From assembly GCA_951799445.1 (NCBI GenBank), contig OX637293.1, positions 23,374,001 to 23,438,000 on the forward strand: a stretch of DNA of 64,000 bases, given 5' to 3'. Positions 18,909 through 30,622 of the stretch are shown here, piece after piece. Source of the DNA: Pseudisothecium myosuroides. Its lineage: Eukaryota; Streptophyta; Bryopsida; Hypnales; Lembophyllaceae. The position numbers and the translations under genes were made by a program. The notes under the pieces were generated by a model. It did no database searches. It was not told where the DNA came from and saw nothing but the letters and a program-made list of their open reading frames with translations. Position 1 is the first letter of the stretch. Each line of letters begins with the position of its first letter.

Positions 18909-20189
18909 TTATGTGAGCGCTTGTTTACCCACCTGTGAGCTCCCTGTTTGTCACTTGGGACTCACAGTCATCTTTTTTCTGTTTTTAATTATTTTGAGTG
19001 TAGTTTTATATACAAAAAACCCAAAAAAGAGTGTAAAACCAAAATATGTATGTCACATGCTATTATAGGTATTTGGTCTTAAATAGAGTATTTCCCTAAA
19101 TTAAACTAATTATCACATGTAAATAGGATAGAAACCTGTGAATTGTACAAATTGTAGATATTTAGTAGAAAAGGCCAATTTACCTGAGAATACCATGCAT
19201 GTGACAAAATTTGGCTAAAATTGGTCCGAGAGAACTTGGTGAGAAACCTAGAAGCCAGTTCACGGATAGGTTTCAAGTTCCAATCAATTTTCACTTTCCG
19301 TAGAAACTCCAATTGTTAGCTTGTAGGTTGAAGAAACGCAGCACAACCTGATGAAGGAGGTTTTATATTCAAAAACGATATTTTAGGAATAAATTACATT
19401 GGAAGCTTGATGGCAAAGTTGCTTTGCCGAGAGTTCTTTCTATGTAAAAGACTCCCTTAAATTGACAATTAAGGGAGATTGTAAAATTTAATTCTCCCTT
19501 GACCATTGTGTAAGTCAAGAGATGGACTTACACACCTTTTGTAGAATTCAATGAGAGATTCTGCAAGAAGTTTCGGAATTTTCTGATCCTCAGAAGATGC
19601 TTTTCCGAATGGTCAACCGCCAAAACCTAAGATGGGAAATTCTTGGAAATTACCCAGGTTGCGGTAAAATCTCACTAAAAATTAGAATAGCTTCTTTTAT
19701 GTTAATAAGACGCTCCAACGAGTTTCAAGGTATTCCGATTGCCAGAAGTACCCGAATTGACAAGATTCTCCTTGTACCGGCAAAATTGAAGATTACGGTG
19801 GGAGTTGACCGGCATCCCGGGAGCATACGAATTTGGAATAGGGTCAAAATTAGGTCTTTCCTTACTCCCTCAAACCTACTAAAGAGCCTAGGCTAGTTAC
19901 TTTTCTCAGAAAAGTCAAACTCCAGGAACTGGGTTTTTTAACCCATTTTGGTGTTTAGTTAGCGCTAAGTTTTATTGAGTTTTTGACGTCAAATTAGGGG
20001 GTAGGGGGACCTTTGGACTAAAAATGGCCTTCTGAAGCTAATGGCGCAATCCGTTTGTGATTTGGAGTTAATCTCCAAAAGTTAGAAAATGGTCCAGCGT
20101 AGAAAGTCAAAATTGGTAATTTGAGATTAAAATCTCAAAAGATAGGTTTACCGCAAAGAAATGAGAGGAGGTGGGTGCCCTTGGAAGAG

Positions 20190-20197
20190 TATTTAAG
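20190..20197 (+). promoter_or_regulatory. LTR C TATA-like box
   Basis: TATTTAAG in the context CCTTGGAAGAG...GGGGCACC, the counterpart of the TATA boxes in LTRs A and B. It shows that LTR C is read on the plus strand. Confidence 0.5.
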
Positions 20198-20644
20198 GGG
20201 CACCTCTTCTCCTCTCAACTCACCCCTTAGGTTCATTTGTGAACCACCTTGTATAATTTGGGTCCATTTAGTTGGATTTTGGCCATTTTGGGGCCACGTT
20301 GCCAAATTCTCGTGTTTTTGGAGCATTTCAAGCTCCTTGTTGCTACTTTTCGAGCTCTTTTGAAGGACTTAGGGGTCCCTTCAACTTAGCTATCTTCTTG
20401 TGGTGTTTTCTCGTAAGTTATTTGAAGCTTTGATTAATGTTTTGTTGAGTTTTGGTATTTTGTTGATATTTTTGGATGTTGTGAATTAACTTTGCACTAA
20501 TCCTAGAGAGGTTCCTTTCCCTATGACTGGCGATGCCGCTTGGGAAAAATCTCTAGAGTTGTTCACATTATTGTAGTACTAACACGTGGCCACTTAGAGT
20601 TTACTAATAAGTCATTCCCTTCATAGTTGTCCGTATTTTCCTTG

Positions 20645-20800
20645 TTTCTTAAAACACGGCGAAGCTTTGGCTTAGTTTGTCTAGAATTTCTATAGGAAAT
20701 TAGTCATTTCACAAAACACGGCGAAGCTTTGGCTTAGTTTGTCTAGAATTTCTATAGAAAATTAGTCATTTCACAAAACACGGCGAAGCTTTGGTTCTAG
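20645..20800 (+). repeat. Tandem GGCGAAGCTTTGG repeats in LTR C
   Basis: Two nearly exact copies (period about 63 bp) of ACACGGCGAAGCTTTGGCTT plus flanking TTAGTTTGTCTAGAATTTCT, and a third partial copy. They are the expanded counterpart of the AAGCTTCGCCGT triplet in LTRs A and B. Confidence 0.7.
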
Positions 20801-21069
20801 GAAGCCTTAGAGAAACATTCCATAAAGATTAGGTGCTAGTTTACATTTCCGTTTCCTCACTAGTCACCAAGTTTAGTTTCCAAAACGTGAAGTTTGGAGA
20901 CCCAAGTTTAGTTTCCAAAAAGTTGTATGTGAAAATTCTTGTCTAGCCTTAGCAATAAGTATGTGACCTTTTGAAATACTACCCCCCACTTAAAAAAGTT
21001 CTAATATCATTCCGTGAAGGAAAGGCTCAAAGGCCAGTTGGGGTTTTCATTGGGATCTAGTCAGTTTAG

Positions 21070-21225
21070 AAGTAAACCACAGTGAACCAGAGCAAACCAG
21101 AGCAAACCAGAGCAAATCAGAGTGAACCAGTAGTAAACCAGAGCAACCAGAGTGAACTAGAAGTGGAACCAGAGCAACCAGAGCAAACCGGGAGTGAACC
21201 AGCAGTGAACCAGGGCGACCATGCT
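21070..21225. repeat. AACCAGAGC minisatellite in LTR C
   Basis: About a dozen units of the GTGAACCAGAGCAAACCAGA type. It holds the place taken by unrelated GC-rich minisatellites in LTRs A and B. Confidence 0.65.
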
Positions 21226-24139
21226 GGGGAGGCGTCGGTAGGGAGCAGTCGGAGGGAGCAGTTCGGCTAGGAGCGGTGGCCTTGGCCGGCCAAGCAAACT
21301 GGGACCTCTTGGTCACTCGCCTAAACAAAAAATTAAAATAAAAACTCATACTACAAGTTATCAAAACCTTCTCATATACTAGGAAAGGAAAAAAATCGTT
21401 TTGTATTAGTAGAAATAGGAGGAGCAAATAGGATAGGAAGGAGTAGAAGAATTTAGTTTGAAATTAAATAGGAATTAAGGAAAGAAGTAGTAATTAGAAT
21501 AGCAAATAGAGAGGAGAGATAGTGACAATTAGGACTCTTCAAATTTAACAATGGTATAGAATTCTCTCAATCCATCATACTCTCAATAGCTAGTGGTACC
21601 AACCGGTTCATGTTACAAGTGTGGAATTAGTGAGTGAAGTTGGGAGTTTAAATGGAAACAAATTAGAAGATAAGAGGAGTTTAGAAAATCTTAAAGGAGT
21701 GATTTGGACCATTAGAAATAGGATAGAATGAATTATTGACTTGAAGGAAGGAAAAAGCTTATCAATTCAATAATTCAAAGGAATTATTGGAGAAGACCTT
21801 TCAAGTCAACTAGGAGTATAAATAATTGAATTAGAATAGTATTAGGAGGAAAAAGAAGAGGTGGGAAGAGAAAGTTAGAAGAATAGAAGATAGTTTACGT
21901 TGACTTTGAAATTAAAGACAAAACAAAACAAAACAAAACAAAATAAAGAAAAAACAAACCATCAAAAATGGACCAAGTGGAGGAGTTTGAGGAGGTTCAA
22001 GAAAATCGATTTGAAGACACAAGCCCCGAGGTATTCTTCTAAAAGCTCTCTCTTTTTATTTTATTAAAATTAAGTAGAGCCGAAGCTTAGGAGCAAGTCA
22101 GACCTCTAAAACTAGCGGTCAGGTCATTTGTGAATTTAGAATAGTGTAGAACATACACGGAGGTTTCCAAAAACATAAAATACTTAAAAATCGGAGTTAA
22201 AACAAGTAAGATATGGGTGGATGAAGATTAGGGTCAAAATTGGATGAAAAGTTAAAGGAAGTACTCACATGGAGTGAAACTTAGGATTAAAGTATAAGAT
22301 AATTATTTAATCATATCTGTAAAATTCCAAATTATTCTAAAATAGAGAACTAAGTAAAAGGTGTGGATGAAGTTTTGCTTCTAAAGGCCAAAACTTCATC
22401 CGTCCATAACCTTGGCTAGGAAGGTCGGATAAGAACGAATTTTATATTTTTAGAAAGGGCGTAAAATTCTCTAGAACTTCATGCTATTAGATTTAGATTA
22501 TCTTAACCTGAACAAAAAACCACAGTAGCTTGATCTATTCGGCCAATAGTTCTATTTATTGCATTTAAGTTATACTTAATAGTAGAAGTTACAAGTTTAA
22601 CTACAAATTAGGCATTTAAGAAGATCCATTGCTTGGAAGGAATAGTGGACAACGCTTAGGCACCCAAATTAAAATAAAAATCTGTTAAATTAAAACAGAA
22701 CCTGGTTGTGTTCGTTTATTTACCAAGGGTGGGTAAATAAACACTCACACCACCCTTGGTAAAGAAGCGAGCACAACCAGGCTCTCGGTAATTAACCGTT
22801 CTGACTCAATCTATGGGTGTCTAGCGCCAATCCATTGTGCCTTTCAAGCAATGGATCTTTTCTAAACTCCTAAGACTCGCTAATTTTGGGTAATGAAGAA
22901 ACAAAACAAAACCCTAATTGGAATTGCTATAACTGCTAATGTTGAATCAAAGCCTAAGAGGGCTTGGTGGTTTAGGAGAAGAGTTGATCTTATTCTAAGC
23001 TTATCTATCCTAAATGAAAGAGTACCTCATGTCATTTCTAAAAGTATAAAGCTTGTTTGATTTGGACTCTCCTAGAGAGAGTTATGGACGGATGAAGTTT
23101 GACCGCTACTCGGTCCCTCAAACTTCATCCATGCTTTTCTATGGACTCCGGATTTCGATTTGACTTGGGATTTGGGCTATGGGCCTGACCCCCTAACGTT
23201 AACCTAATTACCAAGTCTTGACTCAAATGGATGAAATCTTCTAGGGTTCATCCATTACTTGTTCCAAACTTCATCCCTTCTTAACTGCTTGGGGTTTAGG
23301 TATTTCCTTAAGCTGGGTTTAGTTTTGGGTTACCCTAAACTTGTTCTAAGATGTTCTAAATCTATATTTAACCTAACCTTAATCTTAAACGTCCCTAATC
23401 CGCCTTCTAATCTTACTTAAGGATCTTAAGTGTGGTTACTAATGTACTAATCTTAGAAACTTAAGACTTGTTCCGAAGAGATCCTGATTTTAGCTTTCTA
23501 CTTTGACTAATCACATTAGGTTTGGATTTTCCTATCAAAAGTTATCCATGGATGAAGTTTGACCGCTAATCGGTCCTTCAAACTTCATCCGCTAATTAGG
23601 GCTAACCCTAATTTCAAAACTAAATTCTAATTTGACTTTCGGTTCCTAAATTAATTCTTCTTTTTATGTTAGCTTTTTTTGTTCCTCTTGGATGAAATTT
23701 GTTAGGTTTCATCCAACATGACTCACTAACTTCATCCGCTCATAACTCCTTCGTTTTAGCTCGGATCCGGACGTGTTTTAGATTTTCGGAAACCCCTAGC
23801 CCTCTACTATAAGATTTTAAAGTTAATTCTAACCTGACTTTGCTTCTTCCCTACCCTAGCTCTCGGCCTCCTTCTAATTATCTTGATAAAACAAAATTAA
23901 ACATGGAAGAGTGGGGTATTTAGGGGCCCACCTCATTTTGGAGGTCTTGGATTAACCGGTCGAGGTTCCCCCCCTCGGCCATGTCTCTTCCTCTTGGATT
24001 CGCGGTGTCGTGTTGCAAATGCAGACATTATGTAGAATATGTATATACATATGATTTAGATAGATTTAAATATTTGTAATATTATATAGGGGATGACGTC
24101 ATTTGAGATGGCTTCAAGGTGACGCCTTTGCTTTTCGAC

Positions 24140-24146
24140 TATATAG
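24140..24146 (+). promoter_or_regulatory. E3 TATA box
   Basis: TATATAG, 67 bp upstream of the ORF start at 24213 and 135 bp from the element's left end. Confidence 0.55.
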
Positions 24147-24212
24147 AGAAGAATTCACTTGAAAGCTTCATCTCATTTGATAATCTTCTTCTTCGTGTTT
24201 ATTTAGATTATT

Positions 24213-24671
24213 ATGTCGAACTGGAGGGTTTTTTCTGAGTCTCAAGATGAAGAATCTCAACCGGAGCGTGAATTTGAATTTTCTTTATCGCAACTGCCGG
24301 ATCAGCCACAACAGCCACTGGATCTTTCATTGCAACATGGGCGACCAGAAGATGAAGCTGGGCCGTCTCGACTACCGAAACAACCTCGCGTGAAGAAACG
24401 ATGGCACGGTAACCTTCAACGTGACGCTCGAGCATTGGTGATTTTATTGCAGGTTGGATGTGTTGAGCCCGGCAGCCGTGAAGTCACATTTGAAGGATGT
24501 TTTGAAGGCTTAAACGACGAGCAATATTATTGCATGGTGAGGCCTATCGAAGGGAGTCGTGGTCACCAACGATGGTTGGAAGGGCCAGTCAATTCCTTAA
24601 CCAAGGCAAATCGTGCTGATTATGTTGCCGCTACCGTCAAATGCATCCTCAAATTCTTGCAGATGAAGTGA
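24213..24671 (+). CDS. E3 ORF: 152-aa protein of unknown function
   Basis: Starts MSNWRVFSESQDEESQ behind a TATA box and short leader. N-terminal half is acidic, Gln- and Pro-rich; then a basic PKQPRVKKRWHGNLQRDAR patch and a folded-looking C-terminal half (residues about 72-152) with GCVEPGSREVTFEGCFEGL and NRADYVAATVKCILKFLQ. No known domain recognised. Only one copy is in the window, so coding constraint cannot be tested here. Composition fits a small nucleic-acid-binding or regulatory protein, which is inference. Confidence 0.5.
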   Translation: MSNWRVFSESQDEESQPEREFEFSLSQLPDQPQQPLDLSLQHGRPEDEAGPSRLPKQPRVKKRWHGNLQRDARALVILLQVGCVEPGSREVTFEGCFEGLNDEQYYCMVRPIEGSRGHQRWLEGPVNSLTKANRADYVAATVKCILKFLQMK

Positions 24672-25034
24672 CATTTTGATTGGAACTCTAGTTTTTTACC
24701 TCTACTAGATATATGTTGGATTTTAGTTGTTCAATCCATAGTTGGAGTGATTTCTTAGAATAAATTTGTGCTTGTGAAGTAGTATGAGGAAAATATTCAA
24801 TTAGTTTGCCTTTCAGGTGAACTTGTAGTGAATTTTCTTCAAAGATAAAGATAAGAAAATAGTTGTGGGGCCAAATAAGTGCTCAATTATTGTTGTGATA
24901 GCTTTGGGAGTGAGTTAGGGGCTGACCCCACTTGTTTGTATGGTTAGAATGAAGATAAGGTGGAGGAAAAGGTGGATACTATTCATCTTCTTCCCCGTTG
25001 TGAGTTTAGGAAGGACCCGAATGCTTGAAGGGTC

Positions 25035-25530
25035 ATTGTGTGTTGAGTTTTTGGAGTTTGGTAATGAAAATTGGAAGAGTTGTTTATCATATTGTTAGCT
25101 TTCCAAATTGTCCTCTCTTGCTCTGTTTGAAGTTGTGAGTTGAGATTTGTGCTTGTTTGAGTGGAGGTGAGTCTGCTGCCTCCTATGAAGAGGGGTTGAG
25201 ACTTCGACCGACCATAGTAGACGGACAAGTCTTTAGTTTGTATTGAATTTTGAAGAGGTTGTGGAGCATTTTGTTAGCTTTCTAAGTAGCTATCACTTGT
25301 TTTGTTTGAAGCATTTATGAATGAGTGGTGAGTGTGGGAGTGAAGGAGGGTCTGCTGCCCTTACATTTAGAGGCCGAAACTTTGAACGGCCATAGATATT
25401 GGACAAAGTGTTGAAATGAGTTGAAACTTAGAGTAATTGTAGAAAATTGTGTTAGCTTTTCAGAAAGCTATCATTTGTATCATTTGGAGTTGTAGAGCGA
25501 CAATAGCATTAGTTCAAAGTTCGACTTTGA
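25035..25530 (+). repeat. Degenerate tandem repeats of about 170 bp in E3
   Basis: Three units share TTGTTAGCTTTC(C/T)AA...TTGTTTGAAG, GGTCTGCTGCC and a GGCCATAG...GGACAA end. They lie between the ORF and the 20-bp array. Confidence 0.55.
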
Positions 25531-25549
25531 AATTGGAGTTGCAGTTTTG

Positions 25550-25805
25550 GAGTTTGGAGTGAAGTTTTGGAGTTTGGAGTGAAGATTTGGAGTTTGGAGT
25601 GAAGTTTTGGAGTTTGGAGTGAAGATTTGGAGTTTGGAGTGAAGATTTGGAGTTTGGAGTGAAGATTTGGAGTTGGAAGTGAAGATTTGGAGTTGGAAGT
25701 GAAGATTTGGAGTTGGAAGTGAAGATTTGGAGTTGGAAGTGAAGATTTGGAGTTGGAAGTGAAGATTTGGAGTTGGAAGTGAAGATTTGGAGTATGGAGT
25801 TGAAG
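25550..25805 (+). repeat. 20-bp minisatellite (GAAGATTTGGAGTTTGGAGT)
   Basis: About twelve head-to-tail copies in two variants, GAAGATTTGGAGTTTGGAGT and GAAGATTTGGAGTTGGAAGT, in ordered blocks, which suggests unequal exchange or slippage. There are no spacers, so it is not CRISPR-like. Confidence 0.85.
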
Positions 25806-28800
25806 ATTTGAAGATTTTTTGTGTGTTGTGGCTTGTGGCTCGTTGTTCTTTTATTGTTATTCCTAGCCGGTTTTGGAGGCTTGTTGTTTTCAATTTTGCA
25901 TCGTAATCCTGTTGCGGGCTATGCGGTAATTCAGGATTAGCCCCGTTTTGTGTTTGTTGATGACGAAGTGGGATTGATCACCCACATGGTCACTTTTATG
26001 TCGTTCCCATTGGTGAGGCACGATTGCTGGTCACCGTGGGTTTGAAGTTTAGGAGCCATTATTTCGGACGGCCAGCTCGTGGTTTGGTCGTCCCGTTTTA
26101 CCCGTCCGAGGCCTTGTTTCTTATCACCTACCCTTACCCTGGCCCTTATAGAGCCACCACAGGATAGGCCAACGAGGTGAAGATTGAAGACTGAAGACTG
26201 AAGATCGAAGATTGAAGACTGAAGATAGTATAAAAGATCCGAAGCGATTTCTTTGGCTCATAAGCCATCTCCAGTTAGTTTGCTGAATTTGCCGGTGACA
26301 AGATCACTTGCCCTCATCCTTCTTGTCCTTAAGCTGTTTCTGGTTGCAGCCAGAATCCCTGCGATTTCCCGAAGCAAACTCTCTCTACACGACAGTGGCT
26401 CCTTAAGTGATTCTTGACTCGGGGAAGATTTGAGAACGAAGTGGTAGAGGCGGTGGAATTCCTTTCTTCTCCTTCTTTCCATCAACCAACTTGTCTTCCA
26501 AAGTTCTTATGTGTTGACTTCGTTCTTACACCTCTTACATCTTTACCCTTCCCAAGTGCTTACGCGGTTGACCTTTCTCTTACGCCCAAGGCACGCTCTT
26601 TTTTACTCTTACGCTCGCCCTTTTAGTGGTCCAGATTAATTAGTTGAGATTTCCCCCAATCCATCCACTAGCACACCCCGTCTCCTATTTCATCTTCCTC
26701 TTTGCTTGTGATGCTCAAGGTTTTGGTTATGGTGTGTGGAGAGCTTGGGTGAGTTGTGCGTGGAGTGATTGTGTGAGCTTTTGCAGGTTTTTGTGTGCTT
26801 TTAATGATAATTCCTACTACAAGGCGTACCCTCGAATCCTTTTTTCCTAATTTCCCTCCTTCTATTTCGAAGATATCTCTACTTCTACCACCCTAGCTTT
26901 CCACTTCTACCACCCTAATTTCCCATTCATTCTACCCCTTTTCTTCCCTACTTCTATCACCCTAATTTCCCATTCATTCTACCCTTCCTTCCTCCATTTA
27001 GTCTTCCTAAAAAAGAGAATCAAAAGGAACAAAAAAAAAAAAAACACGAATTGCCGGAGGCGCTGCCTAGAGGCGCGGCCTGGAGGCGCAGCTGCAAGCA
27101 TGGGACCGGCGCGGGTATCGGGCGCGAGTATCGGGCTGCGGGTACGGGCTGCGGGTACCGGAGCAGATATCGGGCTACGGGTACGGCTGCGGGTACCGGA
27201 GCAGATATCGGGCTGCGGGTACGGCTGCGGGTACTGGGCTGTGGGTACCGGGCTGCTCCGCTTGGGCTGCTCCGCTTGGATTGCTCCTGCTTGGGCTGAC
27301 TCCCGCTTGGGCTGGCTCCCACTTGGGCTGGCTCCCGCTTGGGCTGGCTCTTGCTGGGGCTGGCTCTTGCTGGGCTGGCTCGGCCCGGGGTTTTTTCCCT
27401 TCTTCCGGACGTTTTTTCTGAACTTTTGGTAAATGCCAAAATAATGACCGAGGCCACTTAAACCAAGGGAAAGCCAAAACTAATCCTAGTTCTACATGGA
27501 CTTTTGCCTATAACGTTTTCCTAAGTTCTTGGATGCTAAACTTTGAAGGTTTCCAAGAACCTCTTGGAAACTAAACTTTGAACCGAGTTCTCTGGGGAGA
27601 TCAAGGCTTCGCCGTTGAGTTGGGTTTAACACCAACTCTAGGATTTCTCCCTGCCCGTAGGTTCAAAGCTTCGCCGTATGGCGGGTTTTAACACGCACTC
27701 TAGGACTAGGGGGGTTAATAGTCAAAGCTTCGCCGTCAACAAGGGGGGCTCACGTGACCACAAACAATTTCAAAAGAGGAAGAAAACCGTGAGGACATAA
27801 CCACCCTGGGGGGCCTACAACTCCACCGTACGGGGGGAGGACCACACGCCAAGGGTTCTTAGAGAAAGCAAAAGAGTTCTCCAACTGGGGGAGAAACACT
27901 CGGAGGTTAATCTAGACACGCGGGTTAGAAAACACAATCCTTAAACACTAAAGACCCCCCAGTGGGCGGCAAAGCCAAGGCGCTGCGGGGGGAGCTTTAG
28001 GATCAGGACAAAACTTCAAGGAACTCCCAAGCAAGTTAGTGCTTCAAGCAAAGTACTTCAACTGACAAGTTAGTGACCAAAGTGACTCAAAAATAAGCCA
28101 AATAATACCCAAGACTACTCAAAACTCATAGACATAAAGGAAGAAGGACCCCCAAGACCTTCAAAAGCTGAAAATAGAACAACAACGGAGCACCACGTGC
28201 TCAAAACACCGTGGAAGTGCCTTTGGCTAAAATCGCCAAAAAATCCAACATAAGTTGGACCCACGGACCCAAAACATGAATGGGGGTGGTTTTGGAGAGA
28301 AATGAGGGCCCTTTTATAGGTTTCCCAAGGCCCTCACCTCCCCTCTTTTAACCTAGGTAACCCTATCAACTTGGATTTTCATCCTTATCTTTTAGGATTT
28401 TCACGTAGTTTGGGTTTTACGCTGGTCCAACACTCTAACTATTGGAGATTAACTCCAAATCAAAAACCGATTGCGCCATTGGCTTCAGAAAGCCCATTTT
28501 TAATCCTAGGGTCCTCCAATCCCCTATTCCAATGCCAAAATCCCACCGTAAGCTATCGCCAACTAGAGTCAGTAAAAGAGGTAAAAATCTACTTTTTGGA
28601 GGTTACCTTTTCTGACAAAGGTGACTAGCCAGGGAGGTCTGGGAGGTCTTAGGGAATAAGAAAAGACCCTTCGTTGACTTTGTTCCGACTTCGTGTGCTC
28701 CCGGGACGCCGGTCAACTCCACGTAAATCCCGCCACGTGGATAATTCGAAGGAATGTCGGTGATTCGGCCGTCTCCCGCTATCAAAACACCATGAAACTC

Positions 28801-29587
28801 GTCGGGGCGCGTTATTAGCATAAAAGAAACTATCCTAATTTTTAGTGAGATTTTACCGCTACCTGGGTAATTATCGTGAATTTCCCATCGTGGTTTTAGG
28901 CGGTTGACCATCCGGAAGGAGTATTTCTTCAATCCAGAAAATTCCGAAACTTCTTGGGGAACCTCTCATGGGGTTTCCCAAGAGATTTGCAAGTTCACAT
29001 CTTGATCTTGCATGTCTTGATACGGAGGGCAAAAAGATACCTCCGTTGGTTTACCGGCAGTCAGGGAATCTTCCGCATACGGGGGAATCTTGGTGAATGG
29101 ATTTTGCTTTTGACTTCCCGGTATGGTTTAGAACCAAGATTACAATCCGGTGACCGTAGATTCCTCCACTGGCCTGTCTTGCGAAAGTGACCCCTGCAAG
29201 CTAACAATTGGGGTTTCTACTATTCGTCGATGGGAAGGGGAAATTGAAACCTCTCTTGGAGAATCTACCTAAGAATCTCCCTAGACTTCCCTCAGACCAA
29301 TTTAGCCCAGCTTGGTCACTTGCATAGTGATTTTAGGCTATTTTGGGTAAGAACCCTCAAACCTTCTAGTTCCGACTACTTCTATGGCTCCAACCTATTT
29401 ACAAGTCGGTTTTAGGACTATTCTAAGGAGAAAAGGCTATTTAGGACCAAAGGGCATATTGGTATGTAACATGTCCATTCTGGTTTTACACTCTTTTTAG
29501 GGCTTTTTGTGTATAATTACAACATAAATTGCACAATCTAAGAAAAAAGAAGACTATGAGTCCCAAGTGACGAATTGGGAGCTCACA

Positions 29588-30141
29588 CCTCACGGTGACG
29601 TGTAGTATGTGAGACCCATGTCCGGGGAAGCCGGCAGTCACAATCAACAGTGCTTTACAGTTCATGTTGATTTCGAATTGAAAGCCTGTTGGAATGCCGT
29701 TTCTGCAACGTACACTGTTGAAATCAACTGGAAAGTGCCAGAAATATGTTGATCCGGTCCCCCTTTCTAGTAGTGTAGTGTATTGTGCAAGCAATTTGTA
29801 GATCATGCCAGGTGAGTTGCAGGATGATGTGGTATGGACACGCTTCAAGGGCATTTTGCGGACCATCTTTGTCGAACATGACATCAAAGAGGTCAACACC
29901 AATTGGTTTTTCCTTGTACTTGTAGCATGCAACGGCGCAAAGGTGAATTGAGGGGAGGTCATGCAACATCACATCTCTTTATAGCTTGAGCTTTTGCTGA
30001 AGAAATTGGACGCTGGGGAAATAGCCACAACACCTTTATTTAGCTTCCTCAGTGTTTACATTGGATGTGCATTGGAGTTTCAGAGGATCCAAATGTACCC
30101 TACCACCTTTGTGAATTATCCAAAGGTACAACAAGGGATAT
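29588..30141 (-). pseudogene. Frameshifted minus-strand reading frames next to module E4b
   Basis: One frame from ATG 29972 gives LPSIHLCAVACYKYKEKPIG, VDLFDVMFDKDGPQN and so on; another, overlapping and out of phase, gives HFPVDFNSVRCRN, FQFEINMNCKALLIVTAG. Both look protein-like and adjoining, as if one gene had suffered a frameshift near 29760. A TATA-like box (CTATAAAG) lies just upstream of the ATG. I do not recognise the family. Confidence 0.3.
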
Positions 30142-30550
30142 TTACATCTAACGTAAAAAGAAAGGCCTTAGGGTCAACCAACACCCCGTTTTAGTTGTTA
30201 AACCACGCATCTTCTTAGGATGTCAGGTCAGGGTAGATGGACGATGGCTTGTTCCCCACACCTCACCCACTTGTCAAAAGGTAGTGTCAAGGAAAAGCTA
30301 AATTTAGCTTCCCATTTTAGATCCATTGCTACTAGACAAACAGAATATACGCCATAGAGCTGAAAAGACAGCTAGTTGGAGGAATCATTTTATACTCATT
30401 AGACTGTCGTAATATAAGCCTGGAGGCTGAAAAGACAGCTAGCTCTAGGCATTGCTAACTCTGCTAGATTGTTGTAATATACACCTAGATACTGAAAAGA
30501 CGACTAGTAGGGGATTTTGTACCGGGTCCTTTACGCCCTAGTATAAGAGC
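30142..30550 (+). promoter_or_regulatory. Iteron array and TATA box of module E4b
   Basis: Three units of about 43 bp at 30331-30375, 30399-30442 and 30472-30510, each with an AATATA core and GCTGAAAAGACAGCTAG-type end. Then comes CCCTAGTATAAGAGCAATGG (TATA box, 30541-30549), 73 bp upstream of the 71-aa ORF. Matches the array at 13211-13500 in order and spacing. Homology to that copy begins near 30139. Confidence 0.6.
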
Positions 30551-30622
30551 AATGGGAGGAACCCTTGTCTTTATGTGCCACTAGTTGTGATGTGTAGGTG
30601 GAACAGGTTAGTAATTTAGTAG

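Larger units (their letters stand above)
18934..22749 (+). mobile_element. LTR C: solo LTR of a related subfamily (3816 bp), target duplication CCACC
   Basis: TGTGAGCTCCCTG...ACACTCACA, flanked by CCACC at 18929-18933 and 22750-22754; the uninterrupted site is visible in LTR A1 (TTTACCCACCCTTGG). It lies opposite to LTR A2 and is clearly diverged from it, but keeps the TATA context, the triple GCTTCGCC motif and hairpins. No internal region is left, so it is a solo LTR formed by LTR-LTR recombination. Confidence 0.88.
24006..26394 (+). mobile_element. E3: 2389-bp TGTCGTGT...ACACGACA element inside LTR A2
   Basis: The uninterrupted site is visible in LTR A1 (ATTCGCGGCTCC, near 4640). E3 has 8-bp inverted ends and flanks GCGG (24002-24005) and GTGG (26395-26398), a 4-bp duplication with one C-to-T change. 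It holds a TATA box, a 152-aa ORF, three degenerate repeats of about 170 bp, a 20-bp tandem array and a second TATA-like box (GTATAAAAG, near 26228). Like E2 it starts TGTCG, ends CGACA and carries one ORF behind a promoter. Solo LTR or non-autonomous element. Confidence 0.75.
3375..29587 (-). mobile_element. E1: nested, RT-less Ty3/gypsy-type LTR retrotransposon (gag-protease plus upstream ORF1)
   Basis: Reading on the minus strand: 5' LTR (29587 to 18912, with two nested insertions), primer-binding site (18908-18891), ORF1, gag-protease, in-frame ORF3, inserted material (13700-8500), then a 3' LTR (7769-3375). Both LTRs have TGTGAG...CTCACA ends and look near-identical outside the nested insertions, suggesting a young insertion. 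Bases flanking the outer ends are CCCCA (3370-3374) and CCTCA (29588-29592), a possible target duplication with one transition. No RT, RNase H or integrase motif was seen, so it resembles TR-GAG or other non-autonomous derivatives. No polypurine tract abuts the 3' LTR (next to 7770), so the 3' internal end may be rearranged. Confidence 0.75.
18912..29587 (-). repeat. LTR A2: 5' LTR of E1, split by two insertions
   Basis: Its first 22 bases (18912-18933) are separated from the rest (22755-29587) by solo LTR C. A second insertion, E3, lies at 24006-26394. Removing both, with one copy of each target duplication, leaves about 4.46 kb that aligns with LTR A1. Its TATA box is at 28318-28311 on the minus strand. 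Outer flank CCTCA. Confidence 0.85.

Noticed and set aside
25550..25805. CRISPR-like array of 20-bp repeats
   Set aside because: Units are contiguous with no unique spacers, and the context is a plant transposon; it is a minisatellite.
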